Source of the DNA: Sarcocystis neurona
Lineage: Eukaryota > Apicomplexa > Conoidasida > Eucoccidiorida > Sarcocystidae
NCBI GenBank assembly: GCA_000727475.1
Contig: KL647324.1
Coordinates: 124,001 to 188,000, forward strand
Direction of reading: 5' to 3'
Length of the DNA: 64,000 nucleotides
Part shown: one piece after another, positions 52,101 through 58,760 of the stretch
Layout of the letters: the number at the start of each line of letters is the position of its first letter
Numbering within the stretch: position 1 is the first letter of the stretch
The notes under the pieces: model-generated
What the model saw: the letters and a program-made list of their open reading frames with translations, nothing else
What the model was told of the DNA's origin: nothing
The model's database searches: none
Program-made: the position numbers and the translations under genes

Positions 52101-55100
52101 GTTCGTTTTTGCTTTTCCGGTTCTGGGTCTTTCTTGCTGCTGGTTTGCTACTTTCTTCTTCCCATTGTTGCTGCCGCCTGCTGCACCAAGTGGGTGGTGC
52201 TGCCACGCTCCCACGAGGCCTCTGTGTTTTTCCTTTTCACGGCGGCCTGGCGATTGCTGTAGCTGTTTCCTCTGTGCTGCAGGCCGCTGTGTGAGGCTCC
52301 TGCGTCTTCCTGCTGTGCCTTGCTTTGCCGCTGCTGGTGTCCTCATCGGCGTGGCTCGTAATGCTTGTGGCGGTGTTGCAGCGCCAGTCGTCGACGACGT
52401 CACGACGCCCAAAGCTCTGCTGTGCGGGGGGGCCGCCGCTGCTTTGAAGTGGCTGCGGTTGCGCTACGGCAAGGACGCTAACGATTGGTCGTGGGGAAAG
52501 GTCCGCGCCGCCTTCATCGATCACCCAATAGCAAGCAATATGCCACTGCTACGGCACTCTACGTCGGTCGGCCCCCACCAAGTTGAAGGCGACAGCGCAA
52601 CTATCAACAGCCACCACTTTATGCCGACAAGTGAGTCGTCAAGGTTTGGGAAAGAAGAATAGAAAGAGAAAGAGACGCTTTGCCACAGGAGCGGAAAAGT
52701 CGGCACGTGGTGTTTTCGTTTGCCGTCTCCACCAAGAAGGGGAAGAGAAAGAAGCAACGACGACAGTACAAACACGTTTGCAAAAGAGGAGGGAAACGAA
52801 GATTCGCAGGCGCACACGTGCCGTTGGTTAAGCAGCAGAGATGGTGATGCACACGGATACACAAACGCCGACAACTCTGAGTAGACGTGGTAAAGGATCC
52901 GTCCCCGCTTCACAGACAGTCTGCAATCTGTTAAAACGGAGCTCGCGCGTTCCTCTATGTGTGCACACAGGGCGCAAACAAGCAGAGGCTCTTCTATTTT
53001 TAAAGTGACGACCTGCCAGGCGACAAAACAAGGTTACGTCTCTGTGCTGCTATCTCTTTCCACCCACACGCACATATACGTATGTCTTCCCTCTTTTGTT
53101 GACTACGTACAAAGTACACGTATAACAGGCTCCACACAGGCAGAAACGGAGGAGGAGGACAAGGAGGAGGAGGAAACGCAGGCAGGCTCTTTTCCGTGTG
53201 GGATGCACACGTGCTGCGCGGCGGGGTGCAAATAGCGAAGACACACAACGGAGGTCGAGAAGAGAGCAGACCCTCTCCTTGACGGGTAGCTATTTTTGAG
53301 GAGCAGCTCTGTGCTGAAGAAAACGTGGCGCATGCACCCGTGTGTACACGTGCCTCTGGGTCGACGCGTACAGCGTTTCTACACCGTATATATACAGACT
53401 TGCGCTCACGTAGTCGAAGTCTGTGGAGCGTACGCACAAGAGGAGAAGGTCGCTGTAGCTTGGTTACCTCGATTCTTTCGTAAGAATCTGCAGCGATCTC
53501 GGCCGACGTCGTCTCAGGGCTGTATCCACACGTGCGGATGCCTGTAGACGTCTACGTCGCTAACTTCCCTCACGAAACCCCCGGTGACAACGGGAGATGG
53601 GCACTTACACACATGTAGAGACCGACGTTTTCTTCCTTTCTCACTTTTTTTATACCTACGACTGCGCACACGGAACTATTAATGAAGTTCGTGTCCCTAG
53701 AAAACAGGATACCTGGACATTCACCCAGACGTGTGTGTGCCAAAGACCTTCTCCCTCTAGCGCGATGATCTGTGTCACTGTGTCTCCCTCTCGTTGACTC
53801 TTCGGATGCCTATTCTTGTCCACGTCAACCAGGCGTCTCTTCGTGTAGTGGCCAATGGAAGAATTGAAGGACACAAAGGTGGACACCCGCAGGTGACGAA
53901 AGCAGTGAAGCCGCTCGTAGTTCCGAATTAAGTGGAACAACGACCTGACGGTGCTTTGTACTGTCACGTTTTGCACGACCTGTTGGAGGCGCTGTTCCCA
54001 CGCGTCTGTCTGTGCAACTCTGTGCGACTCTGTCTAATTTTTTGTTTCCCCTTCAGTACAGGAGAACTCCGCACGCTTCCGTTCTGTCGTACGTTGTGGT
54101 GGGATTGGCTGGAAGCGCAGGTGTATCGCATGGACTTTATTGTGTTCCTCCTGGAAGTTCACCAAGCGTAGTGCGTCCTCTCGTAGTGGTCGATCTCTTG
54201 GCAAGAAGAGCACGGTGTGCCTGTGTACGAGTCTGTACACATGTGGTTTTCTTGGTGGTGGGCGCACAGGCAACCAAGCTGCAATAGAACCAGCAGCAGC
54301 ATAGAAAGAGACAGGCCATTCAGTTACCCAACAGCGTTGACGAGTTTCTGTCCAGTTGCAGCTGCCGGGGGGAAGTGCGAATCCGTGAGGGATGCCTGCG
54401 ACGTGGTGCGTCGGCCTCTGCTGGGGCTGGACGTGCATGCGTGCATGGATTCAGTTGGATGTCCACAAGCTGATCGCGTCCGCGTGTATATGCATATACT
54501 CAGTTACACGCACACACGTGCGGAGGCAAGAAAGTGCATATTGTTTCTTTACGTGCATATAGACAAGTGTAGGGTCATCTAGAGTAGTATGTCTGAGCAC
54601 CCAGGGACGTATGTCTACATTTGTCTGGGCGCACACACATAGGTACATGTGCATGTATGTGTGTGAACTGTGTGCGGATGTGTGGATGTGAATGCGTATA
54701 TGCCTCTGTGCACGCGTAACTCAAGTTTTGAAAATGGACAATCCACGAAACGGCGCCTTCTCAGCTCGGACGCACGCTCCGGTGTTTCGAATGGTGAGTG
54801 CTGTGGTGTACGTACGTCGCATGGACGATCTGCAGAAGACATAGAGTTCTGGAGAGCAGCACCGGAGTACATAATTTCTCGTCCAACGACTGAATTCGCA
54901 CTTCCTCTTGTGTCTTTTTGCTGGTTCTGCAGTGGCTCCCGCAATTCAGTCAGACTCTACGTAGGTGCAGCGCGTTCACACATATGCCTACATACTTCAC
55001 CAGGAGTTGAGTTCCACGTGTCTTCGCATTTGGAGTTTCCTTCTTTTTCATGCAGCTTTGCGTAAGCGTGTACATTTGGACACACGCGCCGTTAGATGCG

Positions 55101-56292
55101 GTGGTTCAAAATTTGACATCACGTCTTTAGCACCTACACTGCACATACTTCAGTGCTCGTCTACCCGTCTCTTCCCTGTGCTTGTAACGTATAAACATGT
55201 TTACCGGTGTGTGTGTGCGCATCTCTCTCTCTCACACTCTCTATATAGAAATGTATATATATATATATGTATATATATGCATATGTGTAACGTATACACA
55301 CTTGTATCTGTGTAAGTGCATATATATATATATATATATGTGGGGATACCACATGTGTCCACACGTACTACTTCTTACAAAGGATATTCCTCGTGTCCTG
55401 TTCTGTTTTTGAGATTCAGCAGAAGCTGGCAATTTGCTTTCAAGCCCGTGCATCAGAACCTCCGTGCGTAAAACTTTGCACGACAAGAGACGCTAAGTAG
55501 TTGCCATCTTGTTCCTCTCTGGTGCGTGCGTGCGGTCATACGCGGCACTACACTGCAGTCGCCTGCTGCCTGGTGGCAGTCACCCTATATTTATATATAT
55601 ATATATATAAATGTATATATATGCATGTTTCTCGAGTGACTGTGTGTCCTTCGTGAGAGGATGGACGCTACCCAGCACATGTGTTATTTTCTCTGGGTGA
55701 CGAGTTGCTGCTACTCTGTAGAAAGGGTCGAGTGCCACATATTGATATGCGTATCTCCTGACTCTTGGCTGTGTAAACTGTCATCCCCTAAATAGTATAC
55801 CTCTGCACGTGTACGTGGGAAACTTCTCTACATATGTATATATATATACACATACGTTGACGCTTTCGTATCCCTCTTTAAACCTATACAGGTGTACGTT
55901 GGTGCACATATTTCGCCTCTTTTCTCTATTGACACACGTTGTTGACAATATATATATATATATGTATAGATATATATAGATGTACACGTATAGATATATA
56001 GAGAGAGATAGACACGAATATGAGGAAGATGATTCGCATATATATATATATATATATATGTACATGTATAGATATATATAGAGAGAGATTGACACGAATA
56101 TGAGGAAGATGATTCGCATATATATGTATATATATACTTATATATTTCTGGTTCCCTGTCTTTCCTTGGTGGTGCAGGTTGTGGATTTGAGTGATATGAG
56201 GAACAGCTTCTGGACAATGATGTCAGGAGTTTCAGGGTGGGTGGGGAGTAAGAACTACGACAACTTTGCTTCCAGCCTTGAAACGACTGCAG
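18105..56292 (+). CDS. Penicillin amidase (penicillin acylase) family Ntn hydrolase
   Basis: I assembled 18 exons (340, 183, 191, 318, 186, 94, 317, 127, 74, 153, 122, 85, 158, 146, 120, 249, 29 and 115 nt), about 1002 codons, all joins in phase. In order: N-terminal hydrophobic segment (residues 2-28, possible signal anchor); VYRDDRGVPYIFAH (about 87-100); ERPFQYELLRRVAAGRLSE (114-132); PWTALEY; a charged 168-residue stretch before the nucleophile; AGSNAWAVSG with Ser409 as expected beta-chain residue 1; ADTHL with His431 (beta-23); GHNDHTAWG (493-501); YTHHGP; ATSEGDIG; ANPLSGFVGAANGRV; YRQQRVHELL; VRWDGSLHGES; WLRLRYG and WSWG; GDSATIN; VFRMVVDLSD; SGVSG. Known family role: self-cleaving amidases that hydrolyse acyl amides (beta-lactam side chains, acyl-homoserine lactones, lipopeptides). 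The substrate here is unknown. The C-terminal end is missing. Confidence 0.9.
18445..20804 (+). other. Intron 1
   Basis: GTGAGT to CATTCAG. It contains a 138-codon basic minus frame at 19835-20251 that I do not accept as a gene. No repeats of note. Confidence 0.75.
20805..20987 (+). CDS. Penicillin amidase exon 2
   Basis: Starts after CTCATTCAG. It completes a Glu codon and reads ERPFQYELLRRVAAGRLSE, the family motif with the paired Arg, followed by LDTMAPEIRAMIDNAVS. The donor GTCGGT is weak, so the 3' end may be a few bases off, but its phase fits exon 3. Confidence 0.85.
20988..23548 (+). other. Intron 2
   Basis: Holds purine-rich GAGA (about 21715-21780) and TA/CA stretches (about 22925-22965). 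No gene seen. Confidence 0.7.
23549..23739 (+). CDS. Penicillin amidase exon 3
   Basis: Starts after TGTCGCAG and ends ACG|GTAATT at phase 0. It encodes NEAGSALPATPVEFYWL and the family PW motif (FEPWTALEYFMVVQLL), then SALQQRMGDYWT. Confidence 0.85.
23740..24703 (+). other. Intron 3, pyrimidine-rich
   Basis: From about 23760 to 24650 the sense strand is almost entirely C/T with few purines. The Leu/Ser/Pro/Phe frames here are translations of this tract. It ends CTTGCAG. Confidence 0.8.
24704..25021 (+). CDS. Penicillin amidase exon 4
   Basis: Phase 0 at both ends, GCTTGCAG to TGG|GTGAGT. It encodes the end of the alpha-chain region and a linker: a basic RRRGRSRR cluster directly followed by an acidic run (TDEDEEYIEETVIQDE). 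Most of this is not conserved in bacterial relatives and may be spacer peptide. Confidence 0.8.
25196..25381 (+). CDS. Penicillin amidase exon 5
   Basis: Starts after GCCACAG, phase 0, and reads EDLDAVKSLEPPTRTP. It encodes the segment just before the catalytic Ser (FITVCPNMAADENGVNVGQ, then CCGAFAGS). The 3' end at TAC|GTGAAT is chosen because it alone keeps phase 0 with exon 6; nearby GTACGT sites are alternatives. Confidence 0.65.
25382..26261 (+). other. Intron 5
   Basis: No gene or long repeat seen. Ends GACCTGCAG. Confidence 0.65.
26262..26355 (+). CDS. Penicillin amidase exon 6, catalytic nucleophile
   Basis: Starts after ACCTGCAG with A-G-S-N-A-W-A-V-S-G. The Ser is the expected autoproteolytic and catalytic residue at the start of the beta-chain. 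Twenty-two residues later comes ADTHL, whose His occupies beta-23, the position of the active-site His in cephalosporin and acyl-homoserine lactone acylases. Ends CCAG|GTGGGC at phase 1. Confidence 0.9.
26356..27542 (+). other. Intron 6, pyrimidine-rich 3' half
   Basis: From about 26780 to 27535 the sense strand is C/T-rich, running into the acceptor GGCTGCAG. Confidence 0.75.
27543..27859 (+). CDS. Penicillin amidase exon 7
   Basis: Completes the split Gly codon and reads FWMPVFVSVGP, then an Arg-rich stretch, then VTGISAVGLARICAGHNDHT-AWGHT and VDLFLVKLD. These match the family P-x-W, slPG and GHN-iaWG-DVDlF motifs. Ends AAG|GTATGC at phase 0. Confidence 0.9.
27860..28935 (+). other. Intron 7
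   Basis: Contains a (CA)n run at about 28587-28620. The long minus frames across it are Cys/His-rich and not supported as genes. Confidence 0.65.
28936..29062 (+). CDS. Penicillin amidase exon 8
   Basis: The acceptor GCGCGTAG (a TAG rather than CAG site) is chosen because it gives phase 0 and the family reading VK-GQTRKAAATMRYTHHGPII. The alternative CAG 14-17 nt downstream breaks the frame. Ends GCAG|GTTACA at phase 1. Confidence 0.8.
30693..31135. repeat. Minisatellite A, six copies
   Basis: Units start at about 30693, 30771, 30865, 30939, 31025 and 31113 (74-94 nt). Each begins CAGACACAGC or a close variant, then CTCTCTCTCCTTCACACATA, then CACACACT and a TA run of variable length. The length differences come mainly from the TA part. 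Confidence 0.9.
31650..32050. repeat. Minisatellite B, six copies
   Basis: Units start at about 31650, 31721, 31796, 31867, 31938 and 32025 (71-87 nt; the last is partial). The core is TGGTGTCTCTGATGAATG followed by GAGGAGAAATGCAGGTCCCA and a TA run. It is unrelated to array A except for the TA spacer. Confidence 0.9.
33411..33905. repeat. TA / CTAT microsatellites
   Basis: A run of TATA(G/C) near 33415-33475, CTAT/CTAC tetranucleotides at about 33720-33785, and a long TA run to 33900. All lie within intron 8. Confidence 0.8.
34280..34353 (+). CDS. Penicillin amidase exon 9
   Basis: A 74-nt exon after GCTACAG, ending CTG|GTGAGA at phase 0. It encodes LPSFEFLENARSWEDFILL, matching the family segment A-x-x-W-x-x-F that precedes the oxyanion region. 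It joins exon 8 (phase 1) directly. Confidence 0.75.
34354..36364 (+). other. Intron 9
   Basis: TA runs at about 34430-34495, 34848-34870 and 34945-34963. CTG-rich DNA (about 35735-36360) runs up to the acceptor GCGACAG. Minus frames here (for example 35124-35717) are not supported. Confidence 0.7.
36365..36517 (+). CDS. Penicillin amidase exon 10
   Basis: Phase 0 to phase 0, CAG|GTAACA donor. It encodes LNQQVGLTVVWATSEGDIGG, then GAIPRRN, matching the family (I-N-W/V-Y-Y-A-D-x-x-G-N-I-G ... G-x-x-P-x-R) region. The Asn that supplies the oxyanion hole in bacterial enzymes aligns with Thr620 here. Confidence 0.85.
36518..40317 (+). other. Intron 10, 3.8 kb
   Basis: Triplet-rich CTG DNA at about 36640-37935, then sense-strand pyrimidine-rich DNA at about 38330-40080, ending TTCCCAG. 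The 254-codon minus frame at 37597-38361 is Ala/Gln-rich and lies on CAG triplets, so I do not call it. Confidence 0.7.
40318..40439 (+). CDS. Penicillin amidase exon 11
   Basis: Starts after CTTCCCAG with GALSQNEMPHVANPLSGF, then VGAANGRVSNDP, the family NP-x-x-G-x-i-x-x-aN-x-x motif. Ends CCCGG|GTGAAC at phase 2. Confidence 0.85.
40440..42001 (+). other. Intron 11
   Basis: CAG-rich on the sense strand (about 40445-41130), unlike the CTG sense of the other introns. TA/CA runs follow, with TA at about 41938-41958. Ends CCATGCAG. Confidence 0.7.
42002..42086 (+). CDS. Penicillin amidase exon 12
   Basis: An 85-nt exon, CATGCAG to CAG|GTAATG. It completes a Gly codon and reads YRQQRVHELLRNLTARGRI, then GVDDMIEMQ, the family R-i-x-x-l-L ... 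t-x-d-x-x-x-Q segment. Confidence 0.85.
42087..44699 (+). other. Intron 12
   Basis: Many TA runs (about 42240-42275, 42640-42672, 43095-43130, 43708-43733), then a pyrimidine-rich sense strand from about 43970 to the acceptor CTTTTACAG. It contains a 108-nt direct duplication at 44221-44435. Confidence 0.7.
44221..44435. repeat. Direct duplication, period about 108
   Basis: Two imperfect copies sharing GGCAGTTCTGCTCTT (near 44243 and 44351), a CTGTCG core and CCTTCTTCT. Intronic. Confidence 0.75.
44700..44857 (+). CDS. Penicillin amidase exon 13
   Basis: Starts after TTTTACAG with HDVVSIHAREWRAFAVATVL, the equivalent of the family Q-x-D-x-x-S-x-x-A segment; exon 12 supplies the preceding Gln. 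It ends with a charged stretch (QDEGLTEEDGAW) at GCGTG|GTAGGT, phase 2. Confidence 0.75.
44858..48205 (+). other. Intron 13
   Basis: CTG-rich from about 44930 to 45830, a 152-nt direct duplication at 45940-46190, then mixed TA/CA DNA. No other gene seen. Confidence 0.65.
45940..46190. repeat. Direct duplication, period about 152
   Basis: Two imperfect copies beginning GGGGCCGTA (45953 and 46105), sharing ACAGCTGAGATACGT and a GAGACAG-AGGAGAG stretch. Confidence 0.75.
48206..48351 (+). CDS. Penicillin amidase exon 14
   Basis: The acceptor CCAAAG (AAG rather than CAG, after a T-rich tract) is set by phase 2 and by the reading LYKLMVRWDGSLHGES, then AATVYEVWQQW. This matches the family L-x-x-WDG-x-x-x-x-dS-x-A-a-x-x-y-x-x-w motif. 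Ends CAGG|GTAAGC at phase 1. Confidence 0.85.
48352..50278 (+). other. Intron 14
   Basis: TA runs (about 48525-48545, 48965-48990, 49172-49192), a 163-nt direct duplication at 49395-49700, and a pyrimidine-rich sense strand from about 49890 to the acceptor TTTTCAG. Confidence 0.7.
49395..49700. repeat. Direct duplication, period about 163
   Basis: Two imperfect copies. GTGGA(G/T)AGGAAGAG near 49401 and 49562, and GAGCACGTAG near 49475 and 49638, each followed by an AGGTGAGTGA(C/T)A stretch. Confidence 0.75.
50279..50398 (+). CDS. Penicillin amidase exon 15
   Basis: Starts after GTTTTCAG at phase 1, ends GAGG|GTATGC at phase 1. It encodes ARVCYGAAAAGVELDTVWV, then SVRSHWSHNLLRAMQDE. Conservation is weak in this part of the family, so the call rests on phase, splice sites and position. 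Confidence 0.65.
50399..52381 (+). other. Intron 15
   Basis: Pyrimidine-rich, with a short duplication (ACGTACACGCCTGTGGTCC at about 50509 and 50579). CTG-rich DNA from about 50930 to 52380 runs into the acceptor GTTGCAG. Confidence 0.7.
52382..52630 (+). CDS. Penicillin amidase exon 16
   Basis: Encodes AAAALKWLRLRYGKDANDWS, then WGKVRAAFIDHPIASNMPLL, then GDSATINSHHFMPT: the family A-L-x-x-L-x-x-x-x-G, W-x-W-G and GD-x-x-T-V/I-N motifs in order. Starts after GTTGCAG, ends ACAA|GTGAGT at phase 1. Confidence 0.9.
52631..54764 (+). other. Intron 16
   Basis: Mixed DNA with no long repeat. A possible exon near 54058 (after CCCTTCAG) was considered and set aside because its reading does not fit the family. 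Confidence 0.6.
54765..54793 (+). CDS. Penicillin amidase exon 17, 29-nt microexon
   Basis: Lies between CTTCTCAG and ATG|GTGAGT. It reads RTHAPVFRM, which joins exon 18 to give VFRMVVDLSD, the family (S-x-R-m-v-v-D-l) motif. Both junction phases fit. An alternative small exon at about 54927-54954 (reading SVRLY) would also fit exon 18 but not exon 16. Confidence 0.65.
54794..56177 (+). other. Intron 17
   Basis: TA runs (about 55250-55340, 55590-55625, 55948-56062) and an 80-nt tandem repeat just before exon 18. Ends GGTGCAG. Confidence 0.7.
55955..56135. repeat. 80-nt tandem repeat
   Basis: Two copies with GACACGAATATGAGGAAGAT at 56011 and 56091, flanked by GATATATA-GAGAGAGAT and TA runs, plus a partial third copy upstream. 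It ends about 45 nt before exon 18. Confidence 0.8.
56178..56292 (+). CDS. Penicillin amidase exon 18
   Basis: Reads VVDLSDMRNSFWTMMSGVSG, then WVGSKNYDNFASSLETTA. This is the C-terminal family motif (vvDl ... GqSG ... S-x-h-Y-x-d). Donor GCAG|GTGAGA at phase 1. The frame also stays open past this donor to 56516, so read-through cannot be excluded. Confidence 0.85.
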
Positions 56293-57117
56293 GTGAGAAC
56301 GCTTACGAGTATCTTTTCCGCGTGCACCTGCTGCTCTTCAGAGAACAAGACGCATCCCGCCCTCACCTGCAAATATCCGGATCTGTAGTGGATCTCACTC
56401 GCTTCCCAAGGAAATCGTACTTGCATCTACTACATATTTCGTTGTCTGCAGAGAGCGTGTGCGTAGACAGGTATCTGCACACATATGAGGCGAGAAACTT
56501 ACAAACGATCCGGTGAGAGGGCAATCTCAAGTTACACGTTTCTTTCTTTATCTGACTCCTACTTCACTCCCTATATACAAATATACACGTGCATGCCGAC
56601 ACAACTGTATGGGCAAACTTTACGCACGTATGTACCAGAGCGTAGAACTTACGTAGAGATGGACATGGCACGTACATACATAGGCTACATATATTCTTAA
56701 TGTGCACCACTAGGAAAATGGGGAGATGCGCCTATACGCAGTAAGAGGTAGACGATAAGCATAAATAAATAGATAGTCGGTATCTGTCCGTATACATGTA
56801 CGCTCAGCTGCACATACATCTTGCGAAGTTTGTTGTTGCTGCTGGTGGTGTCCTGCTTGTTCCGTTTGCCTTCAGAAGACAAACGCAGGTAGGTCTTCAA
56901 CGGACGCAACAAGACAAAGGGTCCGCTACCGAGGCGTGCAGATCAATTTTTGCTCCCGGGAGTGCCTGTGTCAAGCATTGTGAAGCCTGCAGTTGAATAG
57001 CCGGACGCAATAGATACATGTAGATCGTTGGCGCACAGTGATGCCTACGTAAGAAAGATGACGCTAGGAGCAAGACCGAGGAGAAATACTCAAACCGGCA
57101 TTGAGTTCTTCTCACAG

Positions 57118-57161
57118 CTGCTGGTGTTCCTGTCAGACGCAGCCTGCTGGGAAATTTATAG
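57118..57161 (+). CDS. Possible last exon of the penicillin amidase gene
   Basis: After CTTCTCACAG a phase-compatible frame reads AAGVPVRRSLLGNL and stops at 57161. Bacterial relatives end 20-40 residues after the matching point, so the length is reasonable, but there is no diagnostic residue. Other acceptors nearby (56346, 56451, 57141) also give short tails. Confidence 0.2.
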
Positions 57162-57199
57162 CTGTTGCCGATGCCTCCGTCGGTGGCGGGGGCTCGTAC

Positions 57200-58760
57200 A
57201 TAGCCCAGTCGCAGTCGCAGCGTAACAACGACGGCAATGGGAGCTGTACGAGTAGTTCGGTTCCGCTATAGTAGTAGCAGGACTCCTGCTACTGTAGTTA
57301 CTAATGCTGGAAGTAGTCCTTGTTCCACTTTAATATACGTGTCTTCTAATTATGGAGGTAAGAGTAGTAGCAGGCGTTGCAGAGCGCCGACTTTGGTAAC
57401 ACTGGAAGTGGTACCGGTAGCACGACAAACTCCACCGGCAGCAGTGGCCGCACTTTTCCTTGAGGCAGCGCTGGTTGCCTTCGTATTATGGGCAGTAGAC
57501 GGCGACAGCTAAGCGCACGAGCCTCCCCCGGCTCGGCAGTGCCTCCCACTCATACAGGCAGAAGTAGCAGTAACAGCTGTACAGGTATAGCTGCGGGGAT
57601 AAAAGCCGGAATAGCCGCAGAAGACAGCGTACCGCAGAAGCAGTCACCGCAGCAGTGTGACAGATGGAAGTATTTGTGATAGAAGCTGTGACGTGGCACA
57701 AGTAGGGCAACGTGAAGCAACTTTATTGATATTCGCAGTACTTAGATGAGCAGTACCAGCAATAACAGTTTTGTGTTTCCAGGGTGGCATCAATCCTGGG
57801 AAAAATACTCGGGCCGGTAACTGTATTACCAGGAGCAGTAGCAACGGCAGCAGCGGGAGTAAAACAGTAGTGCTGGCAACATAAAGAAAGAGGGAAGTAG
57901 TAGGGGTACCAAGAGAAGCAGTACCAGCTGTTGATTAGTAGGAACACTTCGATTAGTAGCCGTAGAAAAAGTAGCACTGGTTATTGTAGCAATCACCTCA
58001 GCCCTAGGAGTAGTAGTGGAGTGCAAATAGTAGTGCTCGCATTAATCCTTGAGGGTGTACAACTGGGGGTGGCTGCTGGGACTAGGTGTACCAGTCAGCC
58101 GTAATAGTGGCACTGCAGGGGGGACTATAATAGTATTCCTGACTGCAGTGCTACTAGAACCAGTTGGCGTCTTCGGTGCTGGAGTGTCCTCAGAAGTGTA
58201 AAATTGTCCTATATGAGTACTAGGAGGGATACCTTCATGAGTGTCACAGACGTGACAGCAGTGCTGAGAGCAGTCTCAGAAGTATATTCTGTATACAAGG
58301 GTTCGTCGAGATGAAAGAGCCAGCTCTCCTAGTAGCACCGAGCAGCCGCTGAGTCTTGTTACTGGGTGTAGTCGGCTGCCCCCTGCTGCTGCTGCTGCAG
58401 GGCGGCGGCGGGCACGCAACTGCCCCGTCTGTGGCAGCAGCCGATGCTGAATGTAAGTAGCAGTCTTCCGTGCCGCTGGAGTCGCATATGATAGTGCTGC
58501 CGGTCATACGGCCGATGCTGAGGTAATCAACAGGCTCCTCGCTGTTGGTGTAGCTGACGCATGCAGGAAAATGAGGCGGATGCTCTGGACAGACGAACAA
58601 ATCAAAAAAGCAGCCGTTACGCACATGAAACTGCTGCCAAGAACGTCCACTAGGACAAGTCGTAGAGATGAAAGGAGCTCCGAAAATGAGTAGTTACGCT
58701 CTGAAGTGCAGGGCCGGAATGCTTGCAGCAACGGTACTTAGGTTGTTGACAGGTGAGGGG
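57200..58760. repeat. Degenerate AGT/AGC triplet region
   Basis: The plus strand is rich in AGTAGTAGC, GTAGCAG and similar triplets, strongly decayed. No gene supported. Confidence 0.65.

Noticed and set aside
54058..54180. Possible exon after CCCTTCAG between exons 16 and 17 of the acylase
   Set aside because: It can be read in the phase left by exon 16, but the translation (IQENSARFRSVVRC...) does not match the family. The 29-nt exon at 54765 fits both neighbours and the motif better.
54927..54954. Small exon reading GSRNSVRLY before exon 18
   Set aside because: It would fit exon 18 but needs phase 2 upstream, which exon 16 does not supply without another unseen exon.
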